This document shows positions 44,114-51,849 of a DNA stretch of 52,382 nucleotides, piece by piece. The stretch is from Rhizobium mesoamericanum STM3625 (lineage in GTDB: Bacteria; Pseudomonadota; Alphaproteobacteria; Rhizobiales; Rhizobiaceae), in the NCBI RefSeq assembly GCF_000312665.1, contig NZ_HF536773.1:183100-235481 (forward strand). Direction: 5' to 3'. A program made the translations under genes and the position numbers. How positions within the stretch are numbered: position 1 is the stretch's first letter; each line of letters opens with the position of its first letter. The notes beneath the pieces are model-generated. The model had not been told where the DNA came from and ran no database searches. It worked only from the letters and a program-made list of their open reading frames with translations.

Positions 44114-45292
44114 ATGGATGTGCAGTCGAGTGTTGGGCGGGCCTCTACCGGGGCCGGCACGGGAACACGATTCTGGATTTTTCCTCAACCTCCCTTCATC
44201 CCGGGCTACGAGGAGCCAGACCGCGTTTGGCTGTCTATTCTACCTGACGAGATCCAGGCGGGCCCAAGCGATGCCCGAATGTATGTGGCTGATCCGCTCT
44301 ATAGCAAACAGCCATACGGTTTTTCGCGCCTGCCACCCTTCAACGGCATCAGGCGTCCACCGGTGCGGGCCGGCCCCGACGGTCATTTCGACAGCCTCGA
44401 CCCGCTATCGCGCCCCTATCTTGGCGTGCATGCCTATGCCTGCATTCATCGCGTGCTCGAAATCTGGCAGAGTTATCTCGGTCATCGGGTTCGCTGGTTC
44501 TTCGGAGGCACAATTCCCAGACTGGAGATCATTCCTTTCGTCGAATGGGACAACTCACAGGCGGGCTATGGCTTTCTAGAACTTGGACGCTCGAATGCCA
44601 CTGGCACACCACGACCTTACGCCCTGAACTTCGATGCGATCGCCCATGAAGTCGGACACCTGATTATCTACTCGGAAATAGGCGTACCGATCGGCGCCTC
44701 CCGCGAGAGTGATTTCTTCCCCTTCTCGGAAGGATTTTCCGACTGTGTGTCGCTGATCTCTTTTCTCTCCTTTGATTCCGCTATCGACCGTCTTTTGCGA
44801 AGGACGCAGGGCAATTTGCTGCTCTATAACGAGCTTAATCGCTTCGCTGAAACCAGCCCGGAAACCCAGATCCGCCTCGCGACCAACTTCAGACGCATGT
44901 CAGAAGTCACCCGTGAGCCGCACGACCGAGCGCTGCCTTTTATCGGCGCCGTATTCGACGCGATCGTTGAACTTTATCATCGCAATCTCGTGGCCAATGG
45001 TTCTGCCGAACGCCGACTTCTCCAAGTGGATTTACGTGATCTGACACTCGACGAATTTGGTCGCTTCCGCGAGCTGACGGCGCAGTCTTTTCGTAAAAGA
45101 CCCCTGTTCTTCCAGCTGGCATTGGAAAAGGCCCGTGACGACATCGGACGCGCGCTCGGCGCATCACTGATGAAACTTGACGCGCGGACTTTGACACTCA
45201 ACCAAGCCGCAAGGGCAATTGTTGATGCCGCCGAAGGTACCGTGGCGGAAGTTCTGAATGCAAGTTTTGCGTGGCGAGAAATCATTTACTGA
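44114..45292 (+). CDS. HExxH metalloprotease-like protein
   Basis: The product is 392 residues. No signal peptide is seen, so it should be cytoplasmic. The zinc site HEVGH (178-182) sits in FDAIAHEVGHLIIYSEIG, and Glu206 in SEGFSDCVSLIS, 24 residues later, fits the third ligand of a gluzincin peptidase (thermolysin or fungalysin clan). No other family domain is recognisable. GGCGAGG precedes the ATG. In this run with YcaO and TfuA a leader peptidase that trims a modified precursor is the simplest idea, an inference. The motif spacing is intact, so catalysis is possible. Confidence 0.75.
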   Translation: MDVQSSVGRASTGAGTGTRFWIFPQPPFIPGYEEPDRVWLSILPDEIQAGPSDARMYVADPLYSKQPYGFSRLPPFNGIRRPPVRAGPDGHFDSLDPLSRPYLGVHAYACIHRVLEIWQSYLGHRVRWFFGGTIPRLEIIPFVEWDNSQAGYGFLELGRSNATGTPRPYALNFDAIAHEVGHLIIYSEIGVPIGASRESDFFPFSEGFSDCVSLISFLSFDSAIDRLLRRTQGNLLLYNELNRFAETSPETQIRLATNFRRMSEVTREPHDRALPFIGAVFDAIVELYHRNLVANGSAERRLLQVDLRDLTLDEFGRFRELTAQSFRKRPLFFQLALEKARDDIGRALGASLMKLDARTLTLNQAARAIVDAAEGTVAEVLNASFAWREIIY

Positions 45293-45314
45293 CGCAACCC
45301 GAGAGGAGAGGGCA

Positions 45315-45905
45315 ATGAGCGATTGCTGCATAAATCCAAACGTCGGAACGTCCGGCCCCTACGACCCGAGTGAGGTGCGACTGTATGGACGCGCTGCAAC
45401 CGAAAGCACCAAAATCGAGGACCTTGATGATTTTTCTGACGACGACGGGGTGGATTACACCGAAAGGAACACGAGCGCCGAAAAGGCGAAAGCAAGCGTG
45501 AACATTTCGCTGCAGTCTGGCCACAAGACAATCTTCCTGCCGATAGCAGTGGGGCTGCCGTGGCGCAGCTTTGGAGACCCCTGCCGAGGCTACCTCAAGA
45601 GCATCGGCGTTATCTATGGCTACGCCTACGAAGGGCATTGCTACAAGCTGCCAAAACCCCAGATCATGCTGCTCCCAGAGCTGCCAAAACCCATTGCGCA
45701 TGACGATTGCGGCTGCGATTGCGGCTTCTCGCCGGCGCTTGGCTACCTCGTCTGGCAATTGGACAAAAGGCAGAGTGCAGTTGCACTCGATGTTAGGACG
45801 GACGATCTCAGGACGCTCGTACTTGATGAAAACATGCCCGGGAACAGATCGCCGCAGGCCTATTCGCAATCCTTGTCCATGGCACCCATGCGTGCACGGG
45901 AGTGA
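45315..45905 (+). CDS. Cys-containing 196-residue protein of the YcaO-TfuA locus
   Basis: The ATG at 45315 is preceded by GAGAGGAGAG; a longer frame overlaps the protease gene. The protein starts MSDCCINPNVGTSGPYDPSEV, then has an acidic patch (IEDLDDFSDDDGVDYTE, 34-50), a middle strand-rich part (HKTIFLPIAVGLPWRSFGD) and a C-terminal CGCDCGF (132-138). It has seven Cys: 4, 5, 90, 109, 132, 134 and 136. I know no family. It could be a large peptide precursor modified by the YcaO/TfuA pair, or a Cys-rich metal or cluster-binding partner. It is the last gene of the run. It has no signal peptide. Confidence 0.65.
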   Translation: MSDCCINPNVGTSGPYDPSEVRLYGRAATESTKIEDLDDFSDDDGVDYTERNTSAEKAKASVNISLQSGHKTIFLPIAVGLPWRSFGDPCRGYLKSIGVIYGYAYEGHCYKLPKPQIMLLPELPKPIAHDDCGCDCGFSPALGYLVWQLDKRQSAVALDVRTDDLRTLVLDENMPGNRSPQAYSQSLSMAPMRARE

Positions 45906-46301
45906 CTACCCCGGTTTGAGATATCGGTTTTCCGAACGGCCGGTCTGCCGTGCCAGCTAGCTTGCGGACCTCTGTTCCGCTATGCGGGCAAGATCCGACT
46001 TGACCAGGCAGCAAGGGGAGCAGTGCCGCCAGGGCTTGGGGCCCTGCGTCTGACGCGCAAACTCTGCTGGCCAAGCGGCAAGCCACCGGCAAGGGCAACC
46101 TGGCAGCCCCTGCCGACACTGCCCCCGACGTGCTCTTGAAGGCCGTCGTCGTGCCCGCTGCGAATTAGACACGGTTGGATTCGACACGATCAGTAGTGTC
46201 ACGTTGTTATTAGGTCTGTTGAATCGGTCGACGAGATGAAGGCTACGTTCCGTTCACGATCTTCTTGAACCCGTCAGCCGAGCCTTGACCCTTGCCCGAC
46301 C
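45906..46301. other. Intergenic region after the YcaO locus
   Basis: About 400 bases with no supported gene. Overlapping frames on both strands (80-100 codons) lack motifs and ribosome sites. I searched this stretch for a short precursor-like frame and found none that is convincing. Confidence 0.4.
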
Positions 46302-46814
46302 TTACTGCTTTGTTGGGCACGCCTTCGCGAGGCGAGATATCTGGTCGCGCGCCCCTGTGAGTTCAAAGCCGGTGCTGTAATCTATCTCACCGGCCTTGAT
46401 GGCGAACATGGTGGCGAAATCAGCGCCAGATGTGAGGGCGGCAAGCAGCTTCGGATGCGTTGAGAGAACAATCGTTCGCTGATCGGGACTGTTGCCGTCG
46501 AGGCGGATCGTCTCTTTGTACCTCCCAATCTCGAAGCGCGCCAATCGCAGGCCGTTCTCACCAACAGTGGCATCGCCGATCTCGAAGATGAGACCATTCT
46601 TGGCGTCGCACCGGACCATGTAACAAGCCTCGATGTCGCTCGCATCAAGCATTGAGCATGTTCCGACCGCTCCGGCATGCGAACCGGCGAGCTTGACCCA
46701 TGGAGCGGGCGGCTCGACTTCCTGTGAGAGCGCAGATGATGCCGAAAGGCTCATGCCAAACACACACGATGCCAAACCAATCACGCCTGCGACTGCCAGT
46801 CTGTTGGACCTCAT
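46302..46814 (-). CDS. Secreted hypothetical protein
   Basis: The product is 170 residues, with AGGA before the ATG. A signal peptide (MRSNRLAVAGVIGLASCVFGMSLSASSALSQ) precedes a mature domain starting EVEPPAPWVKLAGSHAG, with three Cys after CSML, and ending FELTGARDQISRLAKACP. The end resembles the invasion-associated locus B (IalB) family, whose members are periplasmic and poorly understood; the match is weak. The gene is alone in its neighbourhood. Confidence 0.6.
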   Translation of the reverse strand: MRSNRLAVAGVIGLASCVFGMSLSASSALSQEVEPPAPWVKLAGSHAGAVGTCSMLDASDIEACYMVRCDAKNGLIFEIGDATVGENGLRLARFEIGRYKETIRLDGNSPDQRTIVLSTHPKLLAALTSGADFATMFAIKAGEIDYSTGFELTGARDQISRLAKACPTKQ

Positions 46815-47221
46815 CCTATCCTCGTTTTTCCACGACGTTGTAAGCCCAATAGCGCCTCGACCTGGACGCGCTTGTCAAGCTGGATGCACGGCAGACGCAG
46901 ACCAGCAGGTGGGCGGCACTTATGATCACCTCACTCGCTCCTGGTCGGCAGATCGGGATAGGAGACCATTCGTCATGTTCTCTTCTACGAGGCGTTCATC
47001 TTGTTGGGGCTGTTGAGGGCTGAGGTCCGATGCGACAGGCACCCGAAACTGATCAACGAACGCCCCTTGCCGCGGTCACCGGCCCGGGCGCACCAGCGAT
47101 CGTGCTCTGTCGATTTAGTCGCGCGCTTCGGTTCTCATTAACAGACTTGGCGGAGCCCTTTGAAAGCCCACATCCTCCTCGCCCATCCGGCGCCACGATC
47201 ACGCCTTGGCATCCTGCTGGC
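46815..47221. other. Intergenic region, no recognisable gene
   Basis: Nothing convincing was found in 407 bases between the secreted protein and the DUF2934 gene. Shadows of the flanking genes account for the frames seen. Confidence 0.4.
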
Positions 47222-47470
47222 TCACCTTTTGCTAGCGCCGGAAGATGTTCCACGGCTCCGATCGATTTCGCCGCTCTCTCCGGCGCCCTGAAGCAGTGCC
47301 GCATCGTCCCTATCGTCCCGCAGGTCCTGCGCCGTCTCATGTTGGTCTTCGCCGCCCAATTCGTCGCAGGCTTGTTGCCAATTGCGCAATGCGGCACCCT
47401 CTGGGCGGCCCTCACTCTCCCAGATTTCGTAAGCGCGACGTCGGATTTGCTCTTTCTTATTCGAGACCAT
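47222..47470 (-). CDS. Small DUF2934 protein
   Basis: The product is 82 residues from ATG 47470, with GGAGG upstream. It has the DUF2934 core: KKEQIRRRAYEIWESEGRPEGAALRNWQQACDEL, where IRxRAYxxWExEGRPEG is the family pattern. The rest is acidic and low in complexity (GGEDQHETAQDLRDDRDDAA). Members are common in Rhizobiales and have no known function. Confidence 0.85.
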   Translation of the reverse strand: MVSNKKEQIRRRAYEIWESEGRPEGAALRNWQQACDELGGEDQHETAQDLRDDRDDAALLQGAGESGEIDRSRGTSSGASKR

Positions 47471-47691
47471 GATGCTTTCCTCCGAAGCAGACAGGCACGT
47501 TCAAAGAAGATTTAAGAAAAATGGCGGTCTCGTCGACATCCATCAGCCATTAAATCGCCGCCCGATGGCATTGATTGAAACGTCAGCGGCAAGGTGCCAC
47601 GGTGTGAGTGATACAGGCCGGTCCAATCGCTCACCGGAACACACTTGCGATAGCAGTTGGCTTAGGTAGAATATGAAGAGTAGGAACCAGC

Positions 47692-47952
47692 ATGGCGCTG
47701 AGCATCAAAGAATCCGAGACTGAACGCCTCGCCAACGCGCTCGCCGAGAAAACCGGAGAGACGATTACCATGGCCACGCGCCGCGCCTTGGAAGAGCGGC
47801 TGCGGCGTCTCTCCAATGCAGGAAATCGCACCGTTCTATTGGAGGAGCTTGCCGCCAACCGCAGGCGCTGGGGTAAGCTGGCGGTTCTCGATAACCGTTC
47901 TACCGACGAGGTTCTGGGCTATGACGAAAACGGACTTCCCGGCCGATGGTAA
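47692..47952 (+). CDS. vapB: VapB-type antitoxin
   Basis: The product is 86 residues, with AGGAA before the ATG. It starts MALSIKESETERLANALAEKTGETITMATRRALEERLRRL, the ribbon-helix-helix-type N-terminus of the PSK/VapB transcription factor family, and ends with a toxin-wrapping segment (DNRSTDEVLGYDENGLPGRW). It would neutralise VapC and repress its own operon. The stop overlaps the vapC start. Confidence 0.85.
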   Translation: MALSIKESETERLANALAEKTGETITMATRRALEERLRRLSNAGNRTVLLEELAANRRRWGKLAVLDNRSTDEVLGYDENGLPGRW

Positions 47953-48353
47953 TCGATACATCCGCGGTCGTGGCGATCGCCTTCAGCGAGCCGGAAGCCG
48001 AAGCATTCGAGGCAAAGATTGTTGATGCTCCACGGCGCTTCATGTCAGAGGCTTCAGCCCTCGAGTTGGCAATTGTGATAGAAGCGCGCATGGGTGAGGC
48101 AGGCGCTGCGGAATTGGATTTGTGGCTTCACAAAGCCGGCGTCGAAATCGTCTCGGTCGACACCGACCAGATCACACTCGCGCGACGAGCTTGGCGTGCC
48201 TTTGGTAAAGGACGCCATCCGGCAGGGTTGAACTATGGCGACTGCTTCTCGTATGCACTGGCAAAGAGCCGCGGCAAGCCGCTCCTTTCAAGGGCGATGA
48301 TTTCCCGCGAACCGACATCGAAACAGTGTGAAGTGATTTGCGCGGTTCGGTGA
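47946..48353 (+). CDS. vapC: VapC-type PIN-domain toxin, C-terminus frameshifted
   Basis: The product is 135 residues. PIN-domain acids Asp4 (VIDTSAV), Glu40 (SALELAIVIEAR) and Asp99 (LNYGDCFSYALAK) are present. After KPLL the frame goes wrong: residues 115-135 read SRAMISREP and so on. Adding one T at about 48288 would give FKGDDFPRTDIETV and a stop at 48329-48331, the normal family end, which holds the fourth acid. The toxin is probably inactive, though the antitoxin is intact. VapC proteins cut RNA, often tRNA. Confidence 0.8.
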   Translation: MVIDTSAVVAIAFSEPEAEAFEAKIVDAPRRFMSEASALELAIVIEARMGEAGAAELDLWLHKAGVEIVSVDTDQITLARRAWRAFGKGRHPAGLNYGDCFSYALAKSRGKPLLSRAMISREPTSKQCEVICAVR

Positions 48354-48480
48354 TGAACCCGCGGGGGCTTTAAGGACCAACTGATCAGATCGACGTTGGA
48401 CCAAAAAAGCGCGTGCGCACAACTCAACGCGCAACGGCAATCTCCCAGACAACTCTGAAGAATTTCTGAAAGGAAACCTC

Positions 48481-48648
48481 ATGGAAACCGAAACGGTCAC
48501 GATTGAAAGCCGGAACGATTTCGCGCAGTGGGCAATCGAGCGGGCGCGGGCGATCGTGGCCGAACAAGGCGGAGACCTTGCGATTGCAGCGCGCGATATG
48601 GACGAGCAGGCTATCGGGCAAGCGGAAACGCCCTCGGCAGCGCCATAA
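48481..48648 (+). CDS. Small hypothetical protein, 55 residues
   Basis: The frame starts at ATG 48481, with AAAGGA 6 bases before it, and ends at TAA 48646-48648. The product begins METETVTIESRNDFAQWAIERARAIVAEQGGD and is mainly helical, acidic and without membrane helices. I recognise no family. The ribosome site and clean coding-like sequence support it; it lies downstream of vapC. Confidence 0.5.
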   Translation: METETVTIESRNDFAQWAIERARAIVAEQGGDLAIAARDMDEQAIGQAETPSAAP

Positions 48649-49184
48649 CAGAAGCTCTCCTCGACGTATTTGACAGTTTGGTGCCGGCAGGCGACGAATA
48701 GGCTCAACGCACCGGTGTTTGATGAAGAGACTATCGGCAATGCGCTGCCGCGCTGCACCGTCAAACTCCTTTTGAGATCCCCCAATCTACGTCGGGTTTT
48801 GAAGAGAAGCCCCCCAATGACGGAACCCTGGACAACTAGCCGCGGCCTGATCACGGCAAACGGGGCAGATCGTGCCAAGGCGTGCGCTGTCGATGGTCCC
48901 CTTCTGCGCCCGCGCAAAGCTGGCCGATGCCATCCGACCTTTTGCACTCAGCCTCTGGAAACGACATTCGCCCTCTCCCGAAGAGTGAGTCGGCGTCACG
49001 AAGTTGCGCCCGCCATCGACGCCTATTTGCATTCCAAGCGTTATTTCTTCGAGCCGGCCAGCCGACTTTTCGAACAATTCTCCAGTTGGCATGCCACCTC
49101 TCGAAAAAGGCGCATCGGACAGTTTGCTTTTTGGTCCCGCCGAGATAAGGATCCTCTTGTGTGACCAAGGAGTTTTCCATATCG
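48649..49184. other. Intergenic region, no recognisable gene
   Basis: A plus-strand frame from 48670 stays open to 49164 and others overlap it, but none has a ribosome site or a recognisable motif. It may be a decayed gene; I could not name it. Confidence 0.4.
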
Positions 49185-49862
49185 ATGTCGAAACCCCGGT
49201 TGAGACGGGAGGCAGATCTCCTTCTGCATCGTGGGACCAGGGCGGCCAACGGCGACTATCCGGTGAGCCGCGCGAGGAGGCCTGCTGCGGTACAACGCCT
49301 CATCGGTGCGTTGGGCAACATCATGCTGTCCGACGCCGCGCCGTTCATGGAAAAATTCGTGGCCGGGAAGGTGTTCCACCTGCTGCAGGAGCCGCGTGCA
49401 ATCGCAACGAAACCAGCCACGCCTGTGCCCTTGGGTCCCCAGTTGCAGTTTGCGCTGCGCAACTTGGCCTTGGCGGGCGGGCCTTTCGCTGAGGTCGCGG
49501 CTGCCATCAATGACCTTGCCAAGAACCTCGAATGGGTTGCGAGCAAGACCGGCCCATTTGCCAGCATCAACATAGAGCATACGCACGCACATGCGATGGT
49601 GGCAGGCATCTCAGGCGTGGAGGAACGGGATGACGTGGCGCTCGGCCTGACTGTAATGGCACCGTACAGCCGTTTCCCGGATCACATTCAATATCGGTCC
49701 CGCGTTTTCCTGGCGCTATCCGACTGCGAGTTTTCCTGTGACGACAAGGGATGGCAGCGCGCTTCCATCGGCTCCATTTTCTTCAATGAAGCGGGTCATA
49801 CTGTCGCGATGCGGTGCACCGCGCGTCCCCTTCTGGCCGCCTGGTGCCACCTCGAGCGATAG
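49185..49862 (+). CDS. DMSP-lyase-like cupin protein, metal site degenerate
   Basis: The product is 225 residues from ATG 49185 (AAGGAG 12 bases before it); GTG 49161 is an alternative. A helical N-terminal part leads to a cupin core: GVEERDDVALGLTVMAPYSRFPDHIQYRSRVFLALS, then GSIFFNEAGHTVAMRC, RPLLAAWCHLE. This matches the dimethylsulfonioproprionate lyase family, where PDHxHxPEExY normally supplies two His and a Glu or Tyr for the metal. Here the segment is PDHIQYRSRVFL, so the second His and the Glu are missing. The protein is probably a non-lyase homologue. Confidence 0.65.
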   Translation: MSKPRLRREADLLLHRGTRAANGDYPVSRARRPAAVQRLIGALGNIMLSDAAPFMEKFVAGKVFHLLQEPRAIATKPATPVPLGPQLQFALRNLALAGGPFAEVAAAINDLAKNLEWVASKTGPFASINIEHTHAHAMVAGISGVEERDDVALGLTVMAPYSRFPDHIQYRSRVFLALSDCEFSCDDKGWQRASIGSIFFNEAGHTVAMRCTARPLLAAWCHLER

Positions 49863-49978
49863 CTGACCGCCTCCTCATTTGCCTTTTGCCGTTTGCGCCC
49901 CAAACTTTTGAATCGAAGGTCATTCGAGAGAGGATAAAGCCCCTGCGCAGCAATCAGACAAATGTCGGATCGGGCGAG

Positions 49979-51781
49979 ATGGCCGATCGGATTTATGGCA
50001 GTGACTGGGTGGAAAGCGGCCTTGGCCCGCCGGCCTCGTGGCCGCTCTGCCTGAAATCGGCCGTCGACCTCATGCTGCCGGCCAAAGCACAGATCGTCTT
50101 GTTCTGGGGCGAAGATTTCATCGCCTTTTATAACGATGCCTATGCGCCCACCATCGGAAGCAAGCATCCTCAAGCCCTCGGTCGCCCCGCCCGGGAGAAC
50201 TGGAGCGAATTGTGGAGCGATCTGGAACCGCTCCTGCGGCGGGTCCTCGACCACGGAGAATCGGTGGTCGCAAAAGACCGGCCGTTCTATATCGAACGGC
50301 ACGGATATCCCGAGACCGTCCACTTCGACATCTCCTATTCACCGATCAGGGACGAGGCTGGCAAGATCGGCGGCGTGTTCTGCATCGTCGGCGAGACAAC
50401 GGAACGCGTGAAGTACGAAACGGCATTGCGGGAGAGCGACGAACGATTTCGTGCGATATTCTCGCAGACTGCGGCAGGCATCGGTCAGTCGGATCTCGCC
50501 GGAAGGCTCCTGCTCGTCAACAGGCGCTTCTGCGAGATCGTCGGTTATTCAGAAGAAGAGCTTTTGAAGATGCGGGTTCAGGACATTACCTTTCCCAAGG
50601 ATCTCGACGACTACGTCCGATCTTTCAGGACAATGCTGGAAACCGGTCAGAGCTTTGACATCGAGAAGCGCTACGTTCGTAAGGACGGAAGCCTTGTCTG
50701 GGTGGCGAATTCGGTCTCCCCTCTGCGCGACACGAATGGAGCCGTGCGGCAGACCGCCGCCGTTGTCGTCGATATCACGGAACGCAAACGGGCTCAGGAA
50801 GTTGAGCGTCGCCTAGCCGCCATCATTGCCTCATCCGATGACGCCATTCTCAGCACCGATCTGAACATGAGGATCACCAGCTGGAACAGCGGAGCCGAAA
50901 AGCTCTACGGCTACTCGGCTGAGGAAGCGATCGGCCACTCGGTCGTTCTTCTGGTTCCTGACGACAGGATTGAGGAGGAACCGGCGATCATTCGGCAGAT
51001 CAGTGCCGGTCTCAGGGTGGACCCGTTCGAGACCAAGCGGCGGCGCAAGGATGGCCGCTTGGTCGATGTCTTGCTCAGCGTTTCCCCCATTCTTGATGCT
51101 TATGGCAGGACCGTTGGAGCCTCAAAAATTGCGCATGATATCAGTGCGCGAAAGGAGACCGAGCGACTTCAGACTGTTCTCGTCGGCGAACTCAATCATC
51201 GCGTGAAGAACGTGCTCGCAACGGTGATGGCCATCGCACGCCAGACGCTCGGACGCGACGAAGCCAACAGAGTTGGAGTAGAAGCGTTCGAGGCCCGCCT
51301 TGCCTTGATGTCAAGGGCACACGATCTCCTGACGCATGGCAACTGGGAACAAGCTGAGCTGGAGAAGGTCGTCAGACAGGCGCTTTCGCCATATCAACAG
51401 GAGAGGTTTTCGATCTCCGGGCCGAGTATTCAACTTGCCCCGCGAGCCGTCGTGTCGATCTCGCTGGCGCTGCATGAACTGGCGACGAATGCCGCCAAAT
51501 ATGGCGCCCTGTCGGTAGCGGAAGGCCACATTTCGATTGAATGGTCGCTTACGCGGAATGAACCTGCCAGGCTGCGACTGCAATGGCGGGAAATGCGGGG
51601 GCCGGCTGTCACTCAGCCCTCGCGCAAAGGCTTCGGTTCACGCCTGATTGAAAGCCTGCTCGCGGCTGAGTTGAAAGGTGACGTGACCATCACCTACGAT
51701 GCTGCCGGCGTGGTCTGCGTCGTCGACGCCCCTGTTGGCGCTGGATGGGATCACGATCCCTCGCTCGGATCTGCGCCGTGA
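49979..51781 (+). CDS. PAS-domain HWE-family sensor histidine kinase
   Basis: The product is 600 residues from ATG 49979, which gives the family N-terminus MADRIYGSDWVESGLGPPASWP. Three PAS-like domains follow: about 15-150 (FYNDAYAPTIG), about 155-285 (GRLLLVNRRFCEIVGYSEEEL) and about 290-395 (MRITSWNSGAEKLYGYSAEEAIGHSVVLLVPDD). The HWE kinase core has LNHRVKNVLATVMAIARQT with His407, HELATNAAKYGAL and WREMRGPAV. No membrane helix is seen, so it is soluble. HWE kinases are typical of Rhizobiales and sense light, redox or stress. No response regulator is adjacent. Confidence 0.93.
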   Translation: MADRIYGSDWVESGLGPPASWPLCLKSAVDLMLPAKAQIVLFWGEDFIAFYNDAYAPTIGSKHPQALGRPARENWSELWSDLEPLLRRVLDHGESVVAKDRPFYIERHGYPETVHFDISYSPIRDEAGKIGGVFCIVGETTERVKYETALRESDERFRAIFSQTAAGIGQSDLAGRLLLVNRRFCEIVGYSEEELLKMRVQDITFPKDLDDYVRSFRTMLETGQSFDIEKRYVRKDGSLVWVANSVSPLRDTNGAVRQTAAVVVDITERKRAQEVERRLAAIIASSDDAILSTDLNMRITSWNSGAEKLYGYSAEEAIGHSVVLLVPDDRIEEEPAIIRQISAGLRVDPFETKRRRKDGRLVDVLLSVSPILDAYGRTVGASKIAHDISARKETERLQTVLVGELNHRVKNVLATVMAIARQTLGRDEANRVGVEAFEARLALMSRAHDLLTHGNWEQAELEKVVRQALSPYQQERFSISGPSIQLAPRAVVSISLALHELATNAAKYGALSVAEGHISIEWSLTRNEPARLRLQWREMRGPAVTQPSRKGFGSRLIESLLAAELKGDVTITYDAAGVVCVVDAPVGAGWDHDPSLGSAP

Positions 51782-51849
51782 CACCGCTTCGGCCCATCCC
51801 GCAACCAAGACCCCTTTGGCGACACGCCGCGTCAGGTTGCCTCTCCACA

